Positions 1 to 10,867 of a stretch of 29,421 nt of DNA are shown here, piece by piece. Source of the stretch: Multifurca ochricompacta (Eukaryota > Basidiomycota > Agaricomycetes > Russulales > Russulaceae); NCBI GenBank assembly GCA_022496185.1, contig WTXG01000369.1:1-29421 (forward strand), in the 5' to 3' direction. The notes below the pieces were generated by a model. It had not been told where the DNA came from. It was given only the letters and a program-made list of their open reading frames with translations, and did no database searches. Positions within the stretch are counted from its first letter, which is position 1, and each line of letters begins with the position of its first letter. A program made the position numbers and the translations under genes.

Positions 1-2507
1 ATCTCATCTCATCTTGCAACTCACAGAAATTGGTTACATGGGTTTTTGTTTTTTTTCCCCGGAACTTACTCTCGAGGCTGTAAAATCTCCTCCACAAATT
101 ATGATTAATGATAGTGGCGTGACGGCATCATGGGTAGTTGTGAACCGATCTACACAATTTTTTGATCAGTACTTTCGATGTTTCAATGGCGTAATTACTG
201 GGTCTGTCTGATCTAATCATACATAACTTAGTGTCGATCCAATAACTGACACCTTCACTTTCAACACTCGACAATGCGTCGAATCGGTAGTTTAGCATCG
301 ATGATATTTTCCATTTTATTTATAATACTTGTCTCCTACAATTATATACAAGCTAAAGATGGTGGACGAACGCGGAGCGCCCGCCCTTATTATAGTGGAC
401 AGTGGACAGCATTCCCCACCACAGGCAAATCAGATTCAGAGGACGACGATCAGTATTGTAACGGTGATGGCCAGTCATTTCATTTCTCTATCTCCTCCTA
501 CTATCTCTTCTCTTCTCGGTTCCATCGGTTGCGTTCAGAGTCCCATCAGCTTACCAGAATTTCCGGCGCGCCATTGCTTTCAATGCTTCTGCGAGCATAA
601 ATATCGCCTTTTTGCATATCAGCTGACATTCGAGGGTCGAATGACGATTAATATATAGCTAGATGAATTAATACAACACTCCACGCAACCTTAATTGAGC
701 GATCCCAAGCATAAAGGCGGTTTGTCGGCGACCACAGTAAGCGCGCGTCAGAACGGTGATTATGTGTGTACTACGAGAACGGCCTTAGCGTAGATGCGTA
801 GATAGTAGTCAGTGGTACTGACACCCTTCATTTGCTTTCTTGCTCGCAGGTGCATCAATGAACAGTAGATCTAGCTGTGAGCTGTGTCGATTTACAGTGG
901 CACTATTGCAAAGCTAACACACGGCAAATGGAGGTCCTGACCTCTATTGTACAATATCTCCATTGCGAACCTCACCTCATACCTATAACCTTTAGTCCGA
1001 CAAACAAACCAGACACGCATCTTTTCCTGTGCGCTTCTACTGTACCTTCCCAGCACATCATCCTCTCAGCTCGATTGATTTCTCTCACTGCGTTGTTGGT
1101 ATGAAACCCACCCACCGGATTCCAGAGCTCCGTTCCTTTCCCCCGGGTGTGATGAGTTCTAATACTTTGCCAGTGAACGGTAGACTGTCGGAACTACTGG
1201 CTTCCCACTTTGCAAAGAGGCTTGGGCCTTTCTTGCATCTCGCACATACGGTCCTGTGTCTCTCCTCATAGCAATTGCAGAAACGTGGCTGAGGTTGTAA
1301 GAACCTCGAACCAGTTATAACAAATATCAGAGCCACCCTGACAGTCTGTTTAAGAAGACCACGGCTCATTATTGCGTTTCTTTTTTCTTTTTATGTTTTC
1401 CGCATGCATACATGGTCTAAGGGCGACAGTACAACATTAAGAATTATCAGGCGCCTCTGACGATTAGAGTACACGTGGAATCACCGTAGTAAATAGGTCG
1501 CCAACGCTATTGGTCAAAGAGGAGAGGCTGCTGGGGCCTTCGCTTCAGCTTCAGTTGACCCGTTTCTTGAAATCCTTATGGCTTGAAGGCCACCTTAGGC
1601 ACATGGATGCTGTACCGAAATTTGCTAGGTGTAATTCGATTAGGGATTTGAAGCATGAGTGTGGAAGAAAGGCCAAACGTGAGGTCTCTGTTTCCTCGTT
1701 TGTGAGAAAGCTATGGATATCGTATGCTACAAGCTTGCGGATAGTAGAAGTAGGCCGCACATGTTTTGGTGGAAAGCCAGAGACCGCAAGCCTATTTCGA
1801 GGGCGCGAACTGGTGAAATGCCAATCGACAGATATCCTGTTGCTTAGGTGAGAGTTTTCAAGTCCAGAGAGATGCGAGAGATGTATCGCTTGCAAGAAGG
1901 GCCGACTAGGGTTGCCATAACATAAAGCACTTGGTTCACAAGATGTCTCAGACGTTAAACCCCTTGTCATTAACATGCCCCTTTCATGCTTGTAAGCTTT
2001 ATCAGATGAAAAGTGCTCCAGAGGTTAGAAGGTTTTTAAAATCCCAAGTCGGTGGCTACAAGTCAAGTTTTGGAGTCAAAGAATGCCGAACGATTTAATT
2101 CCGCCGCGGACGAGTAGTGTGGCTATGAGCATCATTTGCGGCAATAACATCAATGAAAATCGAAGCCGTGCTATACTATACTAGTAAATAATAAGTATCT
2201 GTCTGTTGGGTTCGTACTATTTGAGGCGTTTTGCAGTGCCCTCAGGGACGGCAAGCGGCGTATCAGTATCAAGAAAGAACGCATCACATGAAAGTGGCAA
2301 CATTCGACTCGCTCGTTCATTTTTATTATGCCTAACTACCAGTATTTGGGGGAACAAGCAAGGTTGGGACTAGGTGCCACACAGAATTCTGTAGCCCTAC
2401 GGTACAGTACAAAAAACAAAAAAAAAACTATCAGGTTTGGCGGTCAAAATCAGCATGCGTCGAGCGTCTATTGTCTCAAACCATCTCTTTCCCCCTTCCA
2501 AAAGGAA
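1..2507. other. No supported gene
   Basis: I found no family-level coding signal on either strand. Open frames here are short (at most about 140 codons), overlap one another on opposite strands, and do not join through plausible introns. One frame at 274-600 (+) begins with a hydrophobic, signal-like N-terminus but then becomes low-complexity and has no recognisable domain. A CACGTG site lies near 1473. The stretch could be intergenic DNA or the eroded remains of an element. I saw no terminal repeats or tRNA-like structure. Confidence 0.5.
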
Positions 2508-4033
2508 CTACGCCTTCAGCACAGGGGGGTGGATACCCCTTCCCAATCTTTCATGTGTACCATCGGCGAGTTCGTACGCAGGGCGATAGTGCGGTGAGCG
2601 CACAGGGAGGCCGCCTTCGTCGTTCGAGATATAGTTGGGAGCACTGCTATCCTTCGCAGGCTCGACTGATAGATCCTCTTCCCGCTTATCGTGAGCCTGT
2701 TGTGAGGCCTCCACGAATGCCTCTTGGATGGGACATCCGTGACATGCTGTCCCAGAATCGCTGACGATCACTTGCAAGCTTGCGAGATCCGGAAGGTCGC
2801 CTTGCTGTTGTGGCACTGACGTGGGTGGTGGGAGGAAGACAATCTTGGGGTCGGCTTTGGCGCAGCAGGAAGGCTTCGAGTCAGATGCGACGATAGTGGA
2901 GCCATTAGAGGTTGGCTGTGCGGACATCTTTTCTGTTGCGACGGGTGTAGGGGTGGGGTTGTGGGAGGAGTCTAAGATAGGGTCTAAGAATGAGGAGAGT
3001 AACAAGCTCGAGTAAGCTCTCGAGTCACAGTCACAGGAAAATACGGCTCCGAGGAATGCTCACGTGACGGTGACTGGAAGCCCTCATGTAAGCGGTCACC
3101 CACGAGAAGTGCTGGATTTCGAAAGGTGTTGTAAGTAGAACCAAGGGAGGTGTATCTAAGGTAGCAGGTAGAGATGATGGGCCATAAGAATCAGGTAAAG
3201 AGGAACAGACACACCCCTCATTATACAAAGAACAATATGGGACTTTTAGCCGGCGAAGGAATGTCCACACGTCCGCGTAACCCCAGTTAATAATCGGGTG
3301 TACGCGCACAAAAGGTGGCCAGTCGGGATCTGTCTTCACACGAAAGTCCAGCGTCGCTATTTACCCACAAGTTAGCCAAACTGACTAGTCGAAAAGACAG
3401 AACACGCACCTCCATGTGGATCGGTCCGTCGCGTGCCAATAAAGATGGCCTCCACCATAGGGAAACGCGCGCTGTATAGCTCTAGAGCTTCACGCATACT
3501 GTCGACTCCGTTGGGTGGTGTGTCATCGCCTGACGTCGGTGACTTGACTGGAGCATTGACCAGGGAAGGTGGAGCACATGTGAAGACAGACAAATTATAC
3601 GAGCGTGCAGCACGAGAAATGAAAGCTTCAAGTGCAGGAAAAGGTGAAGGTACAGGAATGTAGAGTGTGGGAATCGAAGGGTAGACAATGCGCTTGGCGA
3701 GGGCAGCAACGTAAAGATGGAGAAGGACAGTGCCTGTGAAATCGGGGTCAACATCTGAGGTTGACAATCACAGGGTTGGGATGTACAATCCTTGCCGCCG
3801 TTGAAGCTCAAAGAAACTTTATCAGGGCTAGCAAGCAAATTGGATCAGTAAATGTACAGACGTGCAGACTAACGGGGGTCGTGCACTATCGGAGAAGAGG
3901 CTGCGCACCCGTATTCATCGAGAGCATCATCAATCACTGCAAGCGCTTCTTTGACGAGAGGAGCAATGGGCTCGCTAGATGTTGCAAGGGCATATGTGTC
4001 ATTTGTAATAGTTGCCCAGTCAAAATTAGCCAT
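2508..4033 (-). CDS. FAD1: FAD synthase (FMN adenylyltransferase), PAPS-reductase-like family
   Basis: It transfers AMP from ATP to FMN to make FAD, the last step of flavin cofactor synthesis, in the cytosol. I resolve six exons: 4033-3909, 3827-3787, 3733-3410, 3356-3215, 3155-3064 and 2983-2508, together 1,200 nt (399 aa). The start ATG opens with MANFDWATI. The nucleotide-binding loop reads SFNGGKDC and is split by intron 2. It is followed by [14 protein letters not shown], the aromatic stretch [19 protein letters not shown] and [13 protein letters not shown], all hallmarks of eukaryotic FAD synthases. The usual C-terminal signature appears as [18 protein letters not shown] just before the stop. 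Between NPAL and that signature sits an unusual stretch of about 110-130 residues rich in Ser, Pro and Asp, with Cys pairs (SCCAK, ACHGCP). The gene is divergent from MRE11. The family assignment is secure; the intron 5 boundaries are the least certain. Confidence 0.92.
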
Positions 4034-4116
4034 GATTACGGTCTCTGGAAAGAGGTAACGAGCTCGGGAAGGTATGAGGGGTGGGCCACTCCACTCGTAA
4101 TTTACCACCACCACCA

Positions 4117-4124
4117 TCACGTGA
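4117..4124. promoter_or_regulatory. TCACGTGA palindrome (E-box type) upstream of FAD1
   Basis: This is a perfect eight-base palindrome containing the CACGTG core bound by bHLH factors such as Cbf1-type proteins in fungi. Its position just upstream of the FAD1 start makes it a plausible operator. Binding is inferred, not shown. Confidence 0.4.
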
Positions 4125-4164
4125 CATGTAATTTACGCCCTTGACTTTGCTTGTCCTCCTCACC

Positions 4165-4394
4165 TCACATACTATCGGGTCCCTTCCGGTTCAGGCCCAT
4201 CTCCCGGAGAAGGAAACAGGGTAGGACCCAGCGATGGGATTCATTATGCTCGATACTTCAAATCATGATCATAATGGAAACGGACGCGATTGAAGTAAAC
4301 CGTACTTACAATGACCTCTGAGCCAATGGCAACTTTCTTCCCCCTTCCGCGGGTCCAGAAAGGAGGAGGTCCAGAGTCACTGACCCTTGCCATG
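4165..4394 (-). CDS. Candidate small two-exon protein, unrecognised
   Basis: An ATG at 4394 opens 28 codons (start MARVSDSGPPPFWTRGRGKK) ending at a canonical GTAAGT donor. A 62-nt intron (4310-4249) can be closed at an AG before an in-phase second exon (4248-4165). The result is 168 nt, 55 residues, with a stop at 4165. In favour are the strong donor, a typical intron length and frame continuity. Against are the small size, no recognisable family, and a location inside the FAD1-MRE11 promoter region, where it could be a leader peptide or chance. Confidence 0.18.
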
Positions 4395-4731
4395 GTTAAT
4401 GATGATAGATGGTACAAGATGCACTACCATGTACAACATGGAAGGTACTCGTTACCAAGTTTGAGATACGAAAGAGAATGCTGTCAAAGAAAACGCCAGT
4501 GAAGAAGGCCGAAGTGACGACAGAACTTGGGGCGTGTTTGAAGCATGAAGTAGGATGTAAAGTAAAGACAGATAGATTGAAAGATAGAAAGACGCATCGA
4601 CGAACTTCGGACTGTTCTAAGTTGTATGATGGGAAATCCGAACGCGTAGAATGCGGGGTGCGAGTGCAAGTCGTCGGATCGGATTCCCTCACTCCCTTAC
4701 CTCCCTCCTCCAGGTCACTGGGATCAAGCAT

Positions 4732-7654
4732 ATGAGCAATTCGGACTCTGAGCTAGCAGCCCCACCACCGACTATAAAACATGATTGTGCGTATTCGATG
4801 TCAATATAGAGAAGTTCGTAAATAAACCATACAATCCTGTTTTTCTAGTCCCTGAGGATACTATCCGTATCCTACTAGCGACTGATAACCACATTGGATA
4901 TCTAGAACGTGACCCAATCCGTGGACAAGACTCAGTCAACACCTTCAAAGAAATACTACAACTTGCAGTTAAAAGCGATGTAAGACAACAATATACGCCA
5001 TAGTTACAGCCGTTTAATCGACCTGCCCAGGTTGACTTTATTCTCCTCGCCGGTGATCTCTTTCACGAAAACCGGCCATCCCGTGATTGCTTGTACCAGG
5101 TTATGAGCCTTCTGCGAGAATATACCCTCGGAGAAAAACCAGTTCAAGTTGAGCTCCTTAGCAACCCCAATGAGGGCAAAGCTACTGGTTACTCGTACGT
5201 GAAATTAGCCCCTTTTATGATCTTGATAGCTCAATGCACTCAGCTTCTCAGCTATCAACTACGAGGATGGCAATCTCAACGTCGCAATTCCAGTCTTCTC
5301 AATTCATGGCAATCACGACGACCCACAAGGTGCTGGGCCGGTTAGCTTACTTTCATTTTCCTCCAGGTTGTCTCCTTACTTCAACTTAACTACTAGGAAG
5401 GGGCCCTCTGCGCACTCGATATGCTATCCGTGGCTGGACTTGTCAATTACATTGGAAAGGTCGAGCTTCCGCTCAACGACGTCCCTACCGAAGGGGTAGC
5501 TGTTCGACCCGTTCTTTTGCGCAAGGGCAATACGCACCTTGGTCTCTATGGTATTGGGAATGTCAAGGATGCAAGAATGCATTTTGAGCTTCGTAGCAAC
5601 CGCGTTCGGATGTATATGCCAAAGGATAAGGACGATTGGTTCAACTTGCTACTCTTGCACCAGAATCGGTACTCGATGACGCTACATTCGGATCATTTGA
5701 GCTCTCTGACTCTAGCGCAACCAGAGTCAAACATGGGCCCCAGGAATTCGTTCCTGAGGGGCTTTTTGATGATAGTGTTGATCTCATCGTCTGGGGTCAT
5801 GAGCATGACTGTCGCATCAGGCCTGAGCCGGTTCCAGGAAAGCGATACTCCATCTCGCAGCCCGGCTCATCTATTGCCACTTCCCTCGCTGAAGGCGAAG
5901 CTTTAGATAAGTATGGAACCACATCACCCCTAGTCTTGGTAATCCACACTGATGGGTCTTTCCTAAGACACGTCGCACTCCTGAAGATTCAAGGAAAAGA
6001 ATTCGAAATGACACCAATCCCTCTGCGCACCGTGCGCCCGTTCGTGATGGATGAGATACTTCTTACGGAAGTTGCGGAAGAGGATGGTTTTGACGTTACA
6101 GATCAGATGGAAGTTGCTAAGTACCTCAGACTCAGGGTTCGTCGGGAGAGACTATTAATCATAACCCCAAACTAAATTCGACTAGGTGACGGAGCTGATT
6201 GATAAGGCGAATGATATATGGGACCAGAGAAATACTCAGGCGGTGCAGGAAGGGGAAGCCGAACTTCCTCGTATGCTTCCGCTAGTCCGACTAAAGGTTG
6301 TTGAACTTCGTATTTTGCTCCGGTACCATGTTCTGACGGCCCGATTTATACCCAGGTTGACACGACTGGCGTGTCAAGCATGTCAAACCCCATCCGCTTT
6401 GGCCAGGAATTTGCGGGAAGAATCGCAAACCCTCGGGATGTGCTTGTCTTTCATCGCGCAAAGAAGTCTGCCGCCCGACGCATTGTTGCTGATGAACCCA
6501 AACTGGTAGAATTAGACGGCGATGAGGAGGGCGACGGACTCGACAAGCTGGCCGCTGGAAGAGTGCGAGTGCACTCACTCGTACAAGAGTATTTGCGTGC
6601 GCAAGAGATGCAGCTACTTGGCGAGTCGGGCATGTCGGATGCAATTCAAGTCTTTGTGGAAAAGGATGACGCTCACGCTATCAGTAAGTACGTATGACCT
6701 TTCTGCACCCCCCGGGCCACCCGTGAGTAACCGAGTACAGGCATGTGGACCACACACTCAGAGCACTTATGAAGGGGGTTCAGGCGAGCGGTGAAGTACC
6801 CGAAGCGAATCTGGATGATGTGGTGAGTGAGCAGGTATGTAAGGTTTGGCAAATGGCTCACTTGAAGACCCATAAGCTCGAAAGGGTGCGCGAAGAGCGC
6901 GAAAGGCAATATATGGAGGAACAAAAAACTGGAAAGATGAGCGGAGCGAAGGTTCGCAGTAGTTACGCAGCCTAGCCCACCATACTGATACTATCGCCTT
7001 AAAGCGTGGGGCCAAGGGTCATGCCGAAGTGGACGATGATGAGGCTGGGTCGGTTGATTCCATGGCGATGGAAGTCGACGAGCCAGGAGATGACTTCGAT
7101 TCAGACTCTACTCGCCCACCACCGGAGAAGAAAAGTGCAGTCAGAGGGAAAAAAGCACCGCCACCGCATATCGGGGCCAAGAAGGCGTTGGCTTCTGGAA
7201 GGAGAAAGAATGCAGTGAGTAAAGCCTCGTTTTCTGTTCTTAGGACATATGATTCATATGTGTGAAGGCGGAAAGTGATGATGAGGACAATGAGGGACTA
7301 GATGACGAAGAGGCACCAAGGACAGTAAAGCGAACCGGTCGCTTGGCCGCGCCGACGTTTGTATTCAAGACCTTTCATCCACGACGAAATCTGACAAGCT
7401 TATATACAGCACCCAAAAGGCAAGCAAGAGAGGTATTACGAACAAACCCGCTCAGACACCGACCAAGACAAGACAGACGACGCTGGGCTTCGCACCGTCT
7501 GGCACCTCTACCGTGCGGACATCAACTCGGACGGCAGCTGGGAGAGCACGAGGGAAGATAGCTACCGCTGTAAGTCAAAATATTTCCTGGCATTTAGAAA
7601 CTTGCCGCTAAATACCCACATGGCCAGATTGAGGTGGACAGTAGCAGCGATTAA
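4732..7654 (+). CDS. MRE11: Double-strand break repair nuclease MRE11
   Basis: This is the Mn-dependent 3'-5' exo/endonuclease of the MRE11-RAD50-NBS1 complex, which processes DNA ends in the nucleus. Thirteen exons (4732-4786, 4849-4979, 5031-5194, 5244-5340, 5397-5668, 5725-6136, 6186-6296, 6356-6687, 6741-6951, 7005-7214, 7268-7356, 7410-7569, 7628-7654) give 2,271 nt, 756 aa. Phosphoesterase motifs appear in order: TDNHIG (about residue 31), [11 protein letters not shown] (about 69), [11 protein letters not shown] (about 140) and VWGHEHDC (about 263). The MRE11 DNA-binding region follows, ending near [15 protein letters not shown]. The C-terminal tail is acidic then basic, with [10 protein letters not shown] and a final IEVDSSSD. 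All catalytic motifs are intact. Start: the ATG at 4732 is the only one in frame before the first catalytic exon. The stop is only about 200 bp upstream of the F-box gene on the same strand. Confidence 0.95.
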
Positions 7655-7858
7655 TCCTGACTATCTAAGTAGTGGAAAGCCAATGGCATTGCCTGCAAGG
7701 GCTTATTACGATACATTGCGTATCCACGACTCTTCGACCTCGCTATCTGTCCCTGGGATTCTAAATTCCAAATCTGGTGCATCGCACGCGATCGAGTATG
7801 TGGCTTGGCTTGCGAGAGTGAATTGTACTTTGTTTTTGCAAACTCTGCACAGCGTGTG

Positions 7859-8899
7859 ATGACTCTACTCGATCTTCCTATCGAATTGCTGATGGAAGTT
7901 TTGAACATTGCGACCGTTTTCCACCCAATACCGGCTCATGTACTCGTCCTCAACAAATTTATATATGAAATCGCTTCACCAATCCTATACGAGCACCCGT
8001 ATTTTCTATCTCTGTCTTCATTGGCGCGATTCCCTTCGATAATATGGGGATCAGATAGTGTGAAGAAACCCAGCACTATCACTATCAAACTTGCAGGGGG
8101 AGAGGTAGGGAAGGGCGCTTTTCGTCAACTATCTCGCCTCTTTGCAAATACCCGATTTCCGAAAGATGCCATAAAGTCGAACAAGCTGGAGCTTGATGAA
8201 CTGCGCCTGTGCATGCATTCTACAAGTGATAGTGATGCCGACGACCAAAGCCTCCAAGCGTTGGAGTTTGTGAAGTGAGTTTCTACCAAGCGATGCGCCT
8301 GAATGTTGACATGACTATGGATATGGATATACGTTGCAGCCCTCAGAGATTCAGGTGGACCGGACCTGATCCTGCGCACCATTTTTCCATTGCAGTGCGT
8401 GTACGAGAGCCTGATTTTGTTGCTCTCCACGCCTAAACCGACGTAGATCGTTTCATCGGCTGTTGGAGTGCTCTTCAGGCGTTTTCAAACGTGGACAAAG
8501 CTACAGGATCTACACCTCGCGAACATAGCCTTTCCCAGAGACGCGAAAGAACTCTTCTCTACACTCCCTTCTCTACGGACTCTTTATCTTGGCCAAGCGA
8601 CGTTGGTTCCCGTCATCCCCCTTGCATGTCTCCTATGCGACCCACGAATGAACTCGCTCATGATCGTGAGGCTCGTAGACTGCTATGTAGAGAGCATATG
8701 GGGACCGCGACTAAGACGGGCCGACCTCGAATGTGCAGTAGTTCAAGCACACTGCGGTGGGATATTGGTCGGGCAAGCCGGGCGAGGCAAAGATTATGCT
8801 GAGATGTTAGATCGAGTACGCACCGTTGTCCGGTGTGAGGCTTTGACAGAGAGGATAATGGGGGGAGATCGTGCGGATGGATTGAGTGTCTTCGAATAG
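7859..8899 (+). CDS. F-box-like protein with degenerate leucine-rich region
   Basis: This is probably a substrate receptor for an SCF-type ubiquitin ligase, inferred from an F-box-like N-terminus (MTLLDLPIELLMEVLNIA, residues 1-18). Three exons (7859-8274, 8340-8394, 8447-8899) sum to 924 nt, 307 aa. The middle exon carries FRWTGPDPAHHFS, a block I associate with a large, poorly characterised family of basidiomycete F-box/LRR-like proteins. The third exon has leucine-rich repeats such as LPSLRTLYLGQATL, then IVRLVDCYVESIWG. The start is the first ATG in a frame that also runs open upstream; the open codons before it include no better ATG. The substrate is unknown. These genes are usually numerous and fast-evolving. 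Confidence 0.75.
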
Positions 8900-9069
8900 C
8901 TGCCATTCTCATCAATTATGGCATAAAGTAATAGATACTGTCTGTGTATACAAATGGGCCGGAATCGACAAGAAAAACCCTGACGTATCCCGCACACAAA
9001 ACACGAAGATAATTGAAAAAAAAAAAAAAACGTGAACTTGAAATGCGGAATTGGGCCCGGAAACCACGC

Positions 9070-9799
9070 CTATCCTAACCTCTCCGGAGGGGTGCAATTG
9101 CTGACCTGCTTCTCTGAGTCGCTAGGTTGACCGGCTCGACTCCTGGACCTTGCTGCAAAACCTTGAGAGCCTTCTCCACCTTGCTTGTTTGGACCTTCAG
9201 CATGCTCCGGACCTTTGGGATTCCGGACAATGGCCGAAATCGCACTACGATCCTTTGCTCCTACAATATTCTGGGTCGCACCAGAAAAGATACGCTCCCG
9301 TGCGGCGCTATATTGTGCGGAACGTTCAGCGTAAGTTCTCGTAGTGCTGTGTGCTGACGAGCCAGTATTCGGAGTTGGTGCCAAAGAGCGCTTAAGAATG
9401 CGAATGGGAGATTGGAAAGCGGAGGCAGGGGGCACTACACTCGAGGTAGATCCCGTCTTGGAGGATGTCACTATGAGTTGGGGCATAGGAGGCTTCTTAT
9501 TTCTGTAGCAGTGGAAAGTCAGCCGGGAGAGGGAACGTTCAAGAGGAGAAAGATACGAACGCATTGTCCCATATCTTTTGGTTGTTATCCTCCTCTTCGG
9601 ATGAGGACGCTGACTCGTCCCAGTCATCAGGGATAGCGTTAGCAGGTATAGGAGGTTTATGGCGTGCCGAGATCCCATTCGCTACCTCATCATCCTAATG
9701 ACAGTTCAGGTGAGGGCGCAGGGAGATTGTAATCGGCTTTCTACTTACATCAACCAGATGGTCCCATGGATCCGTGACCGCGGAAGGTACGTTCGACAT
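9070..9799 (-). CDS. Small SUZ / SUZ-C domain protein (SZRD1-like)
   Basis: SUZ domains are short RNA-binding or RNP-associated motifs. Three exons (9799-9749, 9694-9561, 9502-9070) give 618 nt, 205 aa. The N-terminus is acidic, with two Trp-containing stretches (VTDPWDHLVD, IPDDWDESAS), followed by KIWDNANKKPPMPQLIV. An IRILKRS motif precedes the SUZ core TYAERSAQYSAARERIFSG (about residues 110-130). A SUZ-C-like motif, AIVRNPKGPEHAEG...GSQGF, lies near residues 145-170. Order and spacing match animal SZRD1 and fungal homologues that have SUZ without an R3H domain. Exons are joined by canonical GTAAGT and GTTCGT donors. It is convergent with the F-box gene, with about 170 bp between the stops. 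The last 12 codons after an in-frame CAG/GTCAGC could be altered by a small 3' intron. Confidence 0.8.
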
Positions 9800-10149
9800 A
9801 AAGCTGGAAGGTTGTTGAAGGCAAAGACACCACTCTGGGTGCGATACTCACACATGGCTATACCAGGCCATCAAAAGGAAGTCATGATTTTGATGATTGA
9901 CAGACAGATGGACAATCGAAGAATAGACTGCCACACACAGCAAACTTGGGACTATGGTAGAGTACCAGCCAGAGCAAAAAAAAAAAAATGTACATTCTAA
10001 AATCGATTATTATCAACTTTTCAAACAATATGTACGCCGCCTTTGGTGGTGCAGGGGGAAACTAATGACTGTCGTGCTATAACTTGCCAATGCTCGGAGA
10101 CGCTCTGGGGGCCAGGAATTGACATCGCGTGTCGCAATCAAACCGTAGT

Positions 10150-10625
10150 CTATTGTGACATTGGTGAAGGGGATGCGGTTGGGGAACCCGAAGCGACAGT
10201 TGCGTGTGCAAGATCTCGTTCAGTCTCAGGACTACGCACAACATCCTCCAATGTAAATCGCTTCCGGGCAGAGACAGGAGGGCAATTCGAATCAAGACAG
10301 AATCCTCCACACGAAGTTCTACGGAGTGGGTAAGGTTGGAGTGAATGAATGTTCGCGTTGACAAAAGTCGTTTGTGGAATAGAAAAGTGGAAGAATAAGA
10401 AGAAGAAAAAAAACGTACGATTTCTCTCATCGTGCACTAGAAACTTTTTACTTCGGGAAATGCGCTAGAGAGGTTGTTTTTGAGAGAGAAATAGATGATT
10501 TGACCCAAAGCCAAACGAACCTTGCCAGTCCTTTTGTCAATAACCCAGCGAGAGACGGTAACAGTTGCTGTCTTGTTCATAAAACCAGCCTTGGTGACTA
10601 CGCCAAAAAATGACATTGGAGGCAT
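10150..10625 (-). CDS. Mitochondrial small-subunit ribosomal protein uS17m (frame break)
   Basis: This is a small mitoribosomal subunit protein of the S17 OB-fold family. Exon 1 (10625-10521) encodes SFFGVVTKAGFMNKTATVTV and VIDKRTGK. Exon 2 (10464-10419) encodes RISRSKKFLVHDERN. Exon 3 (10318-10150) encodes LRVEDSVLIR in one frame and NCPPVSARKRFTLEDVVRSP in the next, ending ASPSPMSQ. The S17 family needs both segments, so the frame changes near 10287. Summed exons are 320 nt, one short of 321. An alternative donor four bases downstream of exon 2 would keep exon 3 open in the second frame, but would replace the conserved VEDSVLIR block with unrelated residues. The break is therefore a one-base deletion, a sequencing error, or a splice variant. 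The family call is secure. Confidence 0.85.
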
Positions 10626-10760
10626 TTTCGATTGACGAGCTGCGTGTATCCGTGAAGTGAAAATGATGATGATGATGTGTGACTAGCAGGCTGGGGCCGG
10701 GGCCTAGCTCTAGGGAGACCCCCGATCAGCGCACTCAATGACCCAGTGTGGCATATAATA

Positions 10761-10867
10761 CCGACCACCGACCACCGACCATCGACCATCGACCACCGAC
10801 CCATCGACTATCGACTATCAACTATCAACTATCAATTATCGACTATCGTATCGACGACCGACGACCG
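10761..10867. repeat. Degenerate CGACCA/CGACTATCAACT tandem repeat
   Basis: Imperfect hexamer-based units (CGACCA, then CGACTAT and AACTATC variants) run for about 100 bp just upstream of the uS17m 5' end. Drift from one unit type to the next suggests slippage followed by point mutation. Confidence 0.8.

Larger units (their letters stand above)
4034..4731. promoter_or_regulatory. Divergent intergenic region between FAD1 and MRE11
   Basis: About 700 bp separate the two start codons, so both promoters must lie here. A perfect TCACGTGA palindrome is at 4117-4124, about 84 bp upstream of the FAD1 ATG and next to a short ACC/CAC trinucleotide run. Open frames on both strands between about 4396 and 4731 overlap each other completely and resemble no family. 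One weak small-gene candidate (4165-4394, -) is listed separately. I see no clear TATA element close to MRE11. Confidence 0.5.

Noticed and set aside
274..600. Open frame with a hydrophobic, signal-peptide-like start
   Set aside because: After the first 30 residues it becomes low-complexity, overlaps another frame of equal length and has no family resemblance or supporting splice structure.
1085..1976. Minus-strand open frames with a CARCKKG string, and an overlapping 113-codon plus frame
   Set aside because: They overlap on opposite strands, give no recognisable domain, and do not continue through plausible introns. I considered a decayed transposon but found no terminal repeats or enzyme motifs.
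4396..4735. Pair of fully overlapping 108-111 codon frames upstream of MRE11
   Set aside because: They are mirror frames in a promoter region, with compositions unlike real proteins.
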